Positions 8,661 to 16,700 of a DNA stretch of 64,000 nt are shown here, one piece after another (positions within the stretch are counted from its first letter, which is position 1; the number at the start of each line of letters is the position of its first letter). The position numbers and the translations under genes are program-made. This DNA comes from an uncultured Treponema sp. (GTDB lineage: Bacteria; Spirochaetota; Spirochaetia; Treponematales; Treponemataceae). Where the stretch lies: NCBI GenBank assembly GCA_947166355.1, contig CAMVDX010000001.1, positions 62,001 to 126,000 on the forward strand, in the 5' to 3' direction. The notes under the pieces were generated by a model. It had not been told where the DNA came from, made no database searches, and saw nothing but the letters and a program-made list of their open reading frames with translations.

Positions 8661-9659
8661 ATGAAAAAAGGGTTTGGCGTAAAAGTTCTTACTGCTGTAT
8701 TTGGTATTTCGCTTATTTTTAGTCTTTCTTCATGCTCGAAGAAAAATGAGACTAAAAAGGCCGGAAAAGAGATTACTGTAAATATTGGTGATCAGGCTGC
8801 CTTCTTCCTTTTTAAGATTGCAGAAGATAAAGGCTTCTTTAAGGATGAATTTGAAAAAGATAACATTCATATTAAGTCAGAAACATTTGCAAAAATGGGA
8901 CCTGCAATTATTGAAGCAATGGCAGCAGGAAGTGTTGATTTGAGTATCGTTGGTGTTTTCCCAACTGTAAATGCAAATAACAATGGAAATCAGATAAAGA
9001 TTCTTGCAAGTGGAAATTACACAGAAGATGGTTTCCGTCTGCTTGTTGCTCCAGATTCAGACATTACAAGCGTAAGCGGACTTGCCGGCAAGAAAGTTGG
9101 TGCTCCATTGGGAGCTGCTGAGCATCAGATCGTTCTTCAGCTTTTGCAGAAATACAATGTAAGCGATTCAGTTGAACTTGTTAATCTTTCACAGGCAGAC
9201 TCTCTTACTGCTTTGTTGAGCGGTGAGATTCAGGCAGCAATCTTTAACAGCGGAACTTTGAGCAAGGCAGAAAACGCCGGTGCAAAAGTAATTGCAACAA
9301 ATAAGGAAACTGGTCTTGTTGTAAACCCTGTAATCGGTCGTAAAGCCTTTGTTGAAGCTAACCCTGAAATTACTTCACGCTTCCTAAAAGTTCTTGATAG
9401 AACAGCCACCTGGATTGATTCAAACATTGACGAAACTGTAAAGATTGCAGCAAGAATCAACGGAACTGATGAAGAAGGAATCAGAACAAGTCTTTTGGCT
9501 CGCGGAAGAAGAATCTCTATTAATGACACATATTTCAAAGATCCTGTAGAAGATACAATTAATTTCGAGAGAGAGCAGGGACTTATTAAAGATTCAACAA
9601 CTTATGAAAGTATTGTAGATACAAGCTACTTCAAGAACGCTGGAATTGACCACGAATAA
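8661..9659 (+). CDS. ABC transporter substrate-binding lipoprotein (NitT/TauT type)
   Basis: The 332-residue product has a signal segment ending in the lipobox LSSC near residue 23 and a mature domain of the NMT1/SsuA/TauA type (FFLFKIAEDKGFFKDEF, AMAAGSVDLSIVGVFP, GKKVGAPLGAAEHQIVL). It should capture a small organic anion for the permease and ATPase encoded downstream. The ATG at 8661 is chosen because GGAGGA stands at 8653-8658; an upstream ATG at 8643 has no such site. It is first in a five-gene operon. The family includes sulfonate, nitrate, thiamine-precursor and aromatic acid binders, so the ligand cannot be read from the sequence. Confidence 0.88.
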   Translation: MKKGFGVKVLTAVFGISLIFSLSSCSKKNETKKAGKEITVNIGDQAAFFLFKIAEDKGFFKDEFEKDNIHIKSETFAKMGPAIIEAMAAGSVDLSIVGVFPTVNANNNGNQIKILASGNYTEDGFRLLVAPDSDITSVSGLAGKKVGAPLGAAEHQIVLQLLQKYNVSDSVELVNLSQADSLTALLSGEIQAAIFNSGTLSKAENAGAKVIATNKETGLVVNPVIGRKAFVEANPEITSRFLKVLDRTATWIDSNIDETVKIAARINGTDEEGIRTSLLARGRRISINDTYFKDPVEDTINFEREQGLIKDSTTYESIVDTSYFKNAGIDHE

Positions 9660-9692
9660 GTTGAAAAGATCTTAAATCTTAAAGAGGAAAAA

Positions 9693-10904
9693 ATGGCAAA
9701 AACAGGTTCATTTATTAAGGAATTATATTGTCCAAAATGTTCGAAAACATATAGCAAGGACAGTGTTCAGCATCTTTGTGAATGTGGAGCACCTCTTCTT
9801 GTGCGATATGATCTGGAGAGAGCAAAAAAAGAATTGAAAAAGGAAGACCTTGTAAAAAGAGCTCCTTCTTTGTGGAGATACAAGGAACTTCTTCCGGTAG
9901 AAAACGAAGAGAATATTGTTTCTCTTGGTGAAGGACTTACTCCGATTATTCGTCTTGAAAATTCCGGAAAGAAGCTTGGCCTTAATAATCTTTTCCTCAA
10001 AGATGAAGGAATAATTCCAACAGGAACTTTTAAGGCCCGTGGTGCTGCAGTTGGTGTTTCTAAGGCAAAAGAACTGGGTGTAAAAACTATTACTATGCCT
10101 ACAAATGGAAATGCCGGAGCAGCCTGGTCAATTTACAGTGCCCGTGCAGGAATTCAGGCTGTAATTGTAATGCCTGAAGATGCTGCAAAAATTACAAGAA
10201 ATGAGTGTAAGGCAGCAGGTGCTGACTTGTATCTGGTAAAGGGTCTGATCAGCGACGCCGGAAAAATTGTAGGAAGATCAATTCAGAAAAATGGCTGGTA
10301 TGATGCTTCAACTTTGAAAGAGCCTTATAGAATTGAAGGTAAGAAAACAATGGGACTTGAAATTGCCGAGCAGTTCAACTGGGAAGTTCCTGATGTAATT
10401 CTTTATCCTACAGGCGGCGGTGTTGGAATTATCGGAATCTATAAAGCCTTAAAAGAATTGCAGGAAATCGGCTGGATTGGTGAAAAACTTCCTAAGCTTG
10501 TAGCAGTACAGGCAGAAGGCTGTTCTCCAATCGTAAAGGCCTTTAATGAAAAGAAAAGTGAATCTGAATTTTATAAGGATTCAAAAACCGTTGCCTTTGG
10601 AATTAATGTTCCAAAAGCTCTGGGAGATTTCCTTGTGCTGGATGCAATTTATAAAACTTCTGGTACTGCAGTTGCTGTTACAGATGATGAAATCTTATCA
10701 AGTGTAACAGAACTTGCCGCTCAGGACGGAGTTTTTGCCTGTCCTGAAGGAGCTGCCTTGTATGCTGCAATCAGAAAATTAAAGGAAGAAGGTTTTGTAA
10801 AGAGTGATGATAAGATTGTTCTTCTCAATACAGGAGCCGGAATTAAGTATCCGGAAACAATCACAAGCAGCACTCCTTATGTAGAGCTGGATGCCACCTT
10901 ATAA
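9693..10904 (+). CDS. Threonine-synthase-like PLP enzyme within an ABC transporter operon
   Basis: The 403-residue product belongs to the fold-type II PLP enzymes closest to threonine synthase with an N-terminal zinc ribbon (CPKCSKTY ... CECG, residues 9-31). The PLP lysine is in PTGTFKARG near residue 113 and the phosphate-binding loop is PTGGGVGIIG near residue 246. True threonine synthase turns O-phosphohomoserine into threonine, but no other threonine-pathway gene is near. It sits between the substrate-binding protein and the permease of an importer, which suggests it acts on the imported compound. Relatives of this fold include cysteate synthase and several amino-acid lyases, so the reaction may differ from the name. 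Spacing to neighbours is about 30 bases. Confidence 0.8.
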   Translation: MAKTGSFIKELYCPKCSKTYSKDSVQHLCECGAPLLVRYDLERAKKELKKEDLVKRAPSLWRYKELLPVENEENIVSLGEGLTPIIRLENSGKKLGLNNLFLKDEGIIPTGTFKARGAAVGVSKAKELGVKTITMPTNGNAGAAWSIYSARAGIQAVIVMPEDAAKITRNECKAAGADLYLVKGLISDAGKIVGRSIQKNGWYDASTLKEPYRIEGKKTMGLEIAEQFNWEVPDVILYPTGGGVGIIGIYKALKELQEIGWIGEKLPKLVAVQAEGCSPIVKAFNEKKSESEFYKDSKTVAFGINVPKALGDFLVLDAIYKTSGTAVAVTDDEILSSVTELAAQDGVFACPEGAALYAAIRKLKEEGFVKSDDKIVLLNTGAGIKYPETITSSTPYVELDATL

Positions 10905-10933
10905 ATAAAACACAACTGATAGGATATTAAAAC

Positions 10934-11695
10934 GTGAACTTGAAGAAATTAATATACATAAGCTCAATAATTTTTGTAGTGCTTTTATTAATGATTTGGG
11001 AATATGCTGTCTACGTTAATAAACTGAGTGCTGTTATACTTCCACCTCCTTCAGAGATATTTCTGGCTTTAAAAAAACAGGTTATTTCAGGAGCACTCTT
11101 TCGCCATATAACTGCAAGTTTTAAAAGAGTAATGCTTGGATATTTCTTTGGTTCATTGTTCGGAATTGTTTTGGGATTTGTATTATACGCATTTCCCAAA
11201 CTTTCTGATTTCCTGCAGTTTCCACTCGGATTAATCCGCCCGATTCCATCAATGGCCTTGTTCCCTATTTTTATTCTCTGGCTTGGAATCGGTGAAACTT
11301 CAAAAATTGTTGTAATTGCCTTTGTAGCCTTCTGGCCGGTTTTTTTGAACACAGAAGAAGGTGTAAGGCAGACAGATAAAAATCTTGTTGAACTTTCACA
11401 GGTATTAAGAAAAAACAGATTAAGAAAAATTACTTCGATAATCATTCCTTCTACAATTCCTTATATATTTTCCGGCTTAAGACTTGGAATCTCCCGATCT
11501 TGGGGCGGAGTAGTTGTTGCTGAAATGCTTGCAGCAAGTTCGGGAATCGGCTTTTTAATTGAATATTCCCGTGAAATGTCTCAGTCAGCAGTAATGTTTA
11601 TGAGCGTAATTGTAATTGCATTAATCGGATTTTTTATTGATGTGATTTTAAAACTGGTGCAGAAAAAAATATGTTTCTGGTCTAAGGAATTATAA
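10934..11695 (+). CDS. ABC transporter permease (NitT/TauT type)
   Basis: The 253-residue integral membrane protein has about six membrane segments and the BPD_transp_1 signature around residues 140-200 ([37 protein letters not shown]), typical of SsuC/TauC. It begins with GTG at 10934 after a weak AGGA-like site. It pairs with the ATPase that starts three bases after its stop and with the binding protein two genes upstream. The insertion of the PLP-enzyme gene between binding protein and permease is unusual and argues that the enzyme and importer are used together. Confidence 0.9.
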   Translation: MNLKKLIYISSIIFVVLLLMIWEYAVYVNKLSAVILPPPSEIFLALKKQVISGALFRHITASFKRVMLGYFFGSLFGIVLGFVLYAFPKLSDFLQFPLGLIRPIPSMALFPIFILWLGIGETSKIVVIAFVAFWPVFLNTEEGVRQTDKNLVELSQVLRKNRLRKITSIIIPSTIPYIFSGLRLGISRSWGGVVVAEMLAASSGIGFLIEYSREMSQSAVMFMSVIVIALIGFFIDVILKLVQKKICFWSKEL

Positions 11696-11697
11696 GA

Positions 11698-12471
11698 ATG
11701 GAAAAGTTTGTATCAATAGAAAATGTACAGAAATGTTTTACAATAGGAAATAACCAGCTTGAAGTTCTTCATGATATAAATTTTGATATTGCAAAAGGTG
11801 AATTCATTTCAATAGTTGGACAGAGTGGCTGCGGAAAAAGTACCTTACTGCGCCTCATAGCCGGTCTTGATTTTCCATCATCAGGAAAAGTAAAGATTAA
11901 TAATATTGAAGTAAAGGGAACTTCTCTCGAAGTTGGAGTCCTCTTTCAGGAATCAAGATTGTTTCCATGGTATACTGTTGAAAAAAATATAGCTTACGGT
12001 TTTTCTTCAGATTATAACAAGTTGCAGAAAAAAGAAAGAATAAAAGAACTGATAGAACTTGTAGGCTTAAAGGGATTTGAAAAAGCGATTCCAAGCCAGC
12101 TTTCTGGTGGTATGCAGAAAAGAGTTGCAATTGCCAGAACTCTTGCAGGTGAGCCGGATGTGCTTCTTCTTGATGAGCCATTGGGAGCTCTTGATGCATT
12201 TACAAAAATAAATCTCCAGAAGGAGATTTATGAAATTGCAAAAAAAAATAATATAACTACAATTCTTGTAACCCATGATATTGATGAAGCAATCTATCTT
12301 GGAGACCGTGTAATTGTAATGTCTCCAAAACCTGGAATTGTAAAGCGCATTTTTAATATTGAATTACAAAGTGATAGAAGCCGTACTTCAGTTGAGTTTG
12401 GAAAATATAGAAAAGAAATTTATTCTCAGTTCTTTGAAAATCTGAGTCATCAGCCGGAGTTCATTATTTAG
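11698..12471 (+). CDS. ABC transporter ATP-binding protein (NitT/TauT type)
   Basis: The 257-residue protein has Walker [10 protein letters not shown] near residue 42, Q-loop [10 protein letters not shown], signature LSGGMQKR, Walker [13 protein letters not shown] and the H-loop [12 protein letters not shown]. These are the complete set for an ABC ATPase of the SsuB/TauB group. It drives import through the permease encoded just upstream and is followed three bases later by the racemase-like gene. Confidence 0.93.
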   Translation: MEKFVSIENVQKCFTIGNNQLEVLHDINFDIAKGEFISIVGQSGCGKSTLLRLIAGLDFPSSGKVKINNIEVKGTSLEVGVLFQESRLFPWYTVEKNIAYGFSSDYNKLQKKERIKELIELVGLKGFEKAIPSQLSGGMQKRVAIARTLAGEPDVLLLDEPLGALDAFTKINLQKEIYEIAKKNNITTILVTHDIDEAIYLGDRVIVMSPKPGIVKRIFNIELQSDRSRTSVEFGKYRKEIYSQFFENLSHQPEFII

Positions 12472-12474
12472 AAT

Positions 12475-13161
12475 ATGAAAAAGCTTGGGATTTTAGGTGG
12501 TATGGGGCCTCTTGCAACAGCCTTGTTTTACGAGATGATTGTAAAAAGAACAAAAGCAGAATGCGATCAGGATCATTTTAATACGTTGATTTATAGTAAT
12601 GCTTCAATCCCTAAACGTGTAGAATATCTTCTTGGTCAATCAGAAGAAAATCCTCTGAAAGAGATGATTGCATCTGCAAAATTACTTGAAGGTGCATCCT
12701 GTGATTTTATTGCAATGCCCTGCGTTACCGCTCACGCTTTTTACAAAGAAGTTTCAGAATCTGTGAAGATCCCATTTTTAAACATGATTACAGAAACCAT
12801 TGATTACCTCAAAAAGGAAAATATAAAAAGGGTAGGAATTATGGCTTCTGATGGCACCTTAAGTGCCGGCCACTTACAAAAGAATCTCGAAGAAAATGGA
12901 ATAGAAGTATTTTTACCGGATTCAAAAAATCAGGCCCGGATAAGAAGGATCATTTATGATGAAATCAAGAAAAATAAAAAAGTGTCCAGACTTAATCTTG
13001 TAAAAGTTCAGAAACATCTGATTCGAAAAGGTGCCCAGCTAAATTTAATTGCCTGTACAGATTTATCAGCCTACAACTTCGAACACCCCTTGGGTTCAAA
13101 AAATCTGGATATGATGGAAGTCTTAGTTACAAAAATACTAAAAGTGATGGGGAAAAATTAA
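12475..13161 (+). CDS. Aspartate/glutamate racemase family protein
   Basis: The 228-residue protein matches the two-cysteine, cofactor-independent Asp/Glu racemase superfamily. The N-terminal KKLGILGGMGPLAT is typical, and both catalytic cysteines are present, in MPCVTAH near residue 82 and ACTDLSAY near residue 189. The usual PCNTAH motif has Val for Asn here, which may change substrate choice. It is the last gene of the importer/PLP-enzyme operon, three bases after the ATPase stop, and is followed by a terminator. The natural substrate is likely the imported compound or its stereoisomer. Confidence 0.87.
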   Translation: MKKLGILGGMGPLATALFYEMIVKRTKAECDQDHFNTLIYSNASIPKRVEYLLGQSEENPLKEMIASAKLLEGASCDFIAMPCVTAHAFYKEVSESVKIPFLNMITETIDYLKKENIKRVGIMASDGTLSAGHLQKNLEENGIEVFLPDSKNQARIRRIIYDEIKKNKKVSRLNLVKVQKHLIRKGAQLNLIACTDLSAYNFEHPLGSKNLDMMEVLVTKILKVMGKN

Positions 13162-13178
13162 AAAGATTTAGTTAAATA

Positions 13179-13212
13179 ACAAACGCACCGAAAAAAATCG
13201 GCGCGTTTGTGT
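13179..13212 (+). terminator. Terminator of the ABC/PLP-enzyme operon
   Basis: AAACGCACCG pairs with CGGCGCGTTT (one wobble) around an A-rich loop and is followed by a short T-rich tract. It closely resembles the terminator at 8357-8389, just before this operon. Confidence 0.75.
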
Positions 13213-13224
13213 TTTATGAGTCAG

Positions 13225-13309
13225 CGAGTTTTTGTGTTTTTTGCGAAGCAAAAACCGGCGCGCCCTTATGCGCCGGAACAAAAACTCGAGAAGGTCGCCG
13301 CAGGCGACC
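13225..13309. repeat. Branched palindromic element next to ilvC
   Basis: CGAGTTTTTGT (13225-13235) pairs with ACAAAAACTCG (13278-13288) and encloses two perfect hairpins, TTTTTGC-GAA-GCAAAAA (13238-13254) and CCGGCGC/GCGCCGG (13255-13276), making a three-way junction. A separate hairpin GGTCGCC-GCA-GGCGACC follows at 13293-13309. The stretch has no coding potential. Confidence 0.7.
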
Positions 13310-13322
13310 GACTTTCATTGCA

Positions 13323-13492
13323 GTCATAGTCGGTGGCTGGCGCCACCTTAGCTAGTTTTGCTTCGCAAAACTAGTATTTATTCACTTAGATCAAAGGCTT
13401 CATCGCTGTCATAGTCGGTGGCTAAAGCCACCTTAGCTAGTTTTGCATTCGCAAAACTCGTAGTATCTACTTAGATCAAAGGCTTCATAGCC
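13323..13492. repeat. 85-bp tandem duplication reaching into the ilvC 3' end
   Basis: The unit beginning GTCATAGTCGGTGGCT starts at 13323 and again at 13408, and GTCATA recurs at 13493, an exact 85-base period. The unit contains a hairpin (AGTTTTGC...GCAAAACT) and the sequence TTAGATCAAAGGCTTCAT, which at 13471-13488 is the stop and last codons of ilvC and at 13386-13403 is a spare copy. Confidence 0.85.
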
Positions 13493-14949
13493 GTCATATA
13501 CTCGCGGAGTTTTCTTCCTACAACCTCGATCGGGTGGTTGCGGATTTCTGCATTAACTGCTACGAGTTCTGCGTTGTTTACTTCGTTGTCCTTTACATCA
13601 AGACCCTTACCAATAACATCTGTGTGGAGCTTTGGCATAAGATCTTTTGCCATCATTGGAGCTGCAACGCGGCTGAAGAGGTAACATCCGTACTCAGCAG
13701 TATCAGAAATTACGCGGTTCATTTCATAAAGGCGTTTGCGGTCAATGAGGTTTGCAATAAGAGGAACTTCGTGCAAGCTCTCATAGTAAGCTGATTCAGG
13801 TTTAATACCTGCATCAACCATAGTTTCGAATGCGAGTTCACAACCAGCCTTAACCATAGCTACAAGAAGAATTCCCTTGTCAAAGTATTCCTGCTCGCTG
13901 ATTTCTTCGCTTGATTCAGCATTCTTTTCGAATGGAAGCTTACCAGTATCTTCACGCCAAGCAAGAAGATCCTTGTCACCGGCTGCCCAGTCCTGCATCA
14001 TTGTAGAAGAGAACTTTCCGCTGATAATATCATCCATGTGCTTCTGATAAAGTGGGGCAAGGAGTTTTTTGATTTCTTTAGAAATTGCGTTTGCCTTAAT
14101 CTTTGCTGGATTAGAAAGGCGGTCCATCATGTTTGTAATTCCACCCCATTTGAGAGCTTCGCTTACAACGTTCCAGCCGTGCATAAGGAATTTTGTTGCA
14201 TATTCAGGTGAAATACCTTCTTCAATCATCTTGTCGTAGCAAACGATTGTACCAGCCTGGAGCATACCGCAGAGGATTGTTTGCTCGCCCATAAGGTCAG
14301 ATTTAACTTCTGCAACAAAGCTAGACTCGAGTACACCGGCCTTGCTTCCGCCCATACCAACAGCGAGAGCCTTAGCATAAGTCCAGCCCTTACCTTCAGG
14401 GTCGTTTACTGGGTGAACGGCGATAAGATCTGGTACACCAAATCCGCGCTGGAATTCGTGCCAAACTTCTGTACCTGGTCCCTTAGGAGCACACATTACA
14501 ACAGTGATATCAGGGCGAATCTGCATTCCCTCTTCAATCATATTGAATCCGTGGCTGTACCAGAGGGCAGAGCCCTTCTTCATTTTTCCCATTATGTCAT
14601 TGATTACTTTCGAGTGCTGCTTATCCGGGGTAAGGTTTCCTACGAGGTCTGCAGTTGGAATCATTTCATCGTAGTTACCCACTTTAAATCCGTTTTCTGT
14701 AGCGTTTTTCCAAGACTGACGTTTTTCTGCAATAGCAGCATCGCGCAATGCGTAGCTGACATCCAATCCAGAATCGCGAAGACACAAGCCCTGGTTCAAG
14801 CCCTGAGCACCGCAACCTACGATTACGATTTTCTTTCCTTTAAGTGCATTTACTCCGTCAGCAAATTCTTCCTTTGCCATAGAGCGGCAGTGACCGAGCT
14901 GAAGACGTGCCTCTCTCCATGGAATTGAGTTAAAATAGTTGTTTCCCAT
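13471..14949 (-). CDS. ilvC: Ketol-acid reductoisomerase, class II
   Basis: The 492-residue product is a long, class II enzyme of the enterobacterial type, converting acetolactate or acetohydroxybutyrate to the dihydroxy acids of valine/leucine and isoleucine synthesis with NADPH. It has the Rossmann motif [11 protein letters not shown] near residue 43, NLTPDKQHS, the duplicated C-terminal metal-binding domains ([15 protein letters not shown]) and the YFDKG...YYESLHE region. The start MGNNYFNS with ATG at 14949 fits the family; AGAGG lies about 10 bases upstream. The last codons lie in an 85-bp tandem repeat. It is a lone ilv gene in the window; leuA lies 14 kb away. Confidence 0.96.
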   Translation of the reverse strand: MGNNYFNSIPWREARLQLGHCRSMAKEEFADGVNALKGKKIVIVGCGAQGLNQGLCLRDSGLDVSYALRDAAIAEKRQSWKNATENGFKVGNYDEMIPTADLVGNLTPDKQHSKVINDIMGKMKKGSALWYSHGFNMIEEGMQIRPDITVVMCAPKGPGTEVWHEFQRGFGVPDLIAVHPVNDPEGKGWTYAKALAVGMGGSKAGVLESSFVAEVKSDLMGEQTILCGMLQAGTIVCYDKMIEEGISPEYATKFLMHGWNVVSEALKWGGITNMMDRLSNPAKIKANAISKEIKKLLAPLYQKHMDDIISGKFSSTMMQDWAAGDKDLLAWREDTGKLPFEKNAESSEEISEQEYFDKGILLVAMVKAGCELAFETMVDAGIKPESAYYESLHEVPLIANLIDRKRLYEMNRVISDTAEYGCYLFSRVAAPMMAKDLMPKLHTDVIGKGLDVKDNEVNNAELVAVNAEIRNHPIEVVGRKLREYMTAMKPLI

Positions 14950-15024
14950 AATAAACAAACCTCTTTTATCTATATTAATTTCTTTAGTATAGTTAAATAT
15001 CCCGATTGCGTAAAGTATGCAAAT

Positions 15025-15090
15025 GGATTGCCGCGTCGCCTGCCAGCTTTTCGCAAGGGCGCGTTATTGCGAGCGTAGCGAAGCAATCTA
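15025..15090. repeat. R1 palindromic repeat pair
   Basis: Two R1 units in opposite orientation (ATGGATTGCCGCGTCGCC and GCGAGCGTAGCGAAGCAATC) form a hairpin-capable unit in the divergent region between ilvC and the next gene. Confidence 0.7.
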
Positions 15091-15094
15091 TCTA

Positions 15095-15123
15095 TTGAGA
15101 AAATCAGTATTTCCTAATATATT
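15095..15123 (+). promoter_or_regulatory. Promoter of the pallilysin-like/outer-membrane gene pair
   Basis: TTGAGA (15095-15100), 17 bases, TATATT (15118-15123), with the ATG only 8 bases further at 15132 and no ribosome binding site. Confidence 0.6.
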
Positions 15124-15131
15124 TATAGAAT

Positions 15132-16700
15132 ATGAAGTCAAAAACAGTTCCGCTTTTATTTGTGCTTGCGGCAGCAATTCTGGCAGCAGTTTTTTTTATT
15201 TCGCGCAGATTTGTTGTGAGCGGGGACAAATCGCTTACCCGTGCAAAAATTGTAACTCCTAAATCATATTCTTCTACCGGATCAGAGAATGATTTACATT
15301 CTTCTTCTCTGGAATCTGAAAAATATGAGACCTTTGTTCCTTTATTTTCTGGTGAAACTCTCATAAGTACGCTTACGATTGATATAAATTCAGACGGTTA
15401 TGATGATGAAGTAATCATTATCAGAAAAGCAGGTTCTCAGAATCTTTGGATTGTAGCAGCCCTTATAGATCCTGAAACCGGATTTTACGAGAGACTTGAT
15501 CCGATTCAGACAGAATTTACCCGTACCCGAACCTTTTCATATTCTGGAATGGATGTAATCGGCGATCATCAGAATGCACTTGTTTATCAGGGACTTGCAG
15601 ATGATGGCAATTACATCATGAAAATCTATCTTTGTACGACGGAGCATAATCGCAGCAAGCTTGAAAATATCGGTGACTTTTCTTGTGACGGAACTGTATT
15701 TATTCAGCAGACAGAACGTTCAGAGTCTTATGCACTTGCCATGTCTAAGGGTGAAAGCTTTTCCGTATGGGTTTATAAATCAGATAAGCCTGAAAATTCA
15801 GAAGGTGAAGCAGCGGCAAAAAATTCTGTAGGGCAGAATCAAATTCAGCAGGAATACAAATGGAATCCTGTAAATCGAAAATATGAACTTGCACGTGAAA
15901 TAAAGGTCACTGCCGGTCGTCTTGCAGCAACCGAGCTTTCTCGTATTCAGGATGGAACTGTAGAAACCTTTGCATCATTCCTTGAAGGGCTTTGGTATAA
16001 GACTTCGAATACAGACGGAAATATCCGCTATATTTATTTTAATTATGATAATAATGAAATTGTTCAGCTTTATCGGGATACTCAGGAAGTGTATGAATGG
16101 GAAGACAGTAAGCTTCGTCATAATGGAATCTACCTTACAGCAGTAAATGCAGACATCATGACGCTTCACCGCCGCTTTGATATTGCGCTTGTTAATACTG
16201 ATGAAATTAAAATCACCCTGCGAGACGACATTAACCTCATAATCAGTGAAAATACACTTTGGGATGGCAATTATAAAAAAATGAATATGGAGAGTGCATT
16301 TGGTGATGCAACTGAGCAGGGAGAAGAAAATGAATTTCTTAAGATTCTTCGCCAGGGTGCTCTCTGGCAGACGGCCGATTCTTCTGTGGCTATAAAGTTT
16401 TCTGATTTCGGCTACAGCCTTACAACCGAGGTCCTGGAAGAAAACGGCATTTATTCGGTTTCAAAAATCGGAACTTACAATGTACTTACTTTCCGTTCTG
16501 ATTTTGATAATTCTGTAATGGGCACGGCCTATTCTCTGAGTTTTGGCACAAAAACAATTACAGAAACTGTAAAACGTCAGACAGTAGAACGTACAGTTAT
16601 TGATTATGATACAATTATCTTTACTCCGGTAAAAGTAACTTCAACAGACTGCTTTGCCGCTGAAGGTAGAACTTATACATTTACGAGGGAAGCTCAATGA
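15132..16700 (+). CDS. Exported protein, possibly pallilysin-related adhesin family
   Basis: The 522-residue product has one N-terminal hydrophobic segment (VPLLFVLAAAILAAVFFI) and an otherwise soluble, Ser/Thr-rich, strand-rich body. A calcium-loop-like LTIDINSDGYDDEVIII near residue 82 resembles FG-GAP/dockerin-like metal sites. Overall it recalls proteins annotated as pallilysin-related adhesins in treponemes, but I could not verify this and see no HExxH protease motif. The stop overlaps the start of the next gene (ATGA at 16697-16700), so the two are co-translated, suggesting that this protein works with the outer-membrane barrel. The start lacks a ribosome binding site and follows a promoter by 8 bases. 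Confidence 0.65.
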   Translation: MKSKTVPLLFVLAAAILAAVFFISRRFVVSGDKSLTRAKIVTPKSYSSTGSENDLHSSSLESEKYETFVPLFSGETLISTLTIDINSDGYDDEVIIIRKAGSQNLWIVAALIDPETGFYERLDPIQTEFTRTRTFSYSGMDVIGDHQNALVYQGLADDGNYIMKIYLCTTEHNRSKLENIGDFSCDGTVFIQQTERSESYALAMSKGESFSVWVYKSDKPENSEGEAAAKNSVGQNQIQQEYKWNPVNRKYELAREIKVTAGRLAATELSRIQDGTVETFASFLEGLWYKTSNTDGNIRYIYFNYDNNEIVQLYRDTQEVYEWEDSKLRHNGIYLTAVNADIMTLHRRFDIALVNTDEIKITLRDDINLIISENTLWDGNYKKMNMESAFGDATEQGEENEFLKILRQGALWQTADSSVAIKFSDFGYSLTTEVLEENGIYSVSKIGTYNVLTFRSDFDNSVMGTAYSLSFGTKTITETVKRQTVERTVIDYDTIIFTPVKVTSTDCFAAEGRTYTFTREAQ

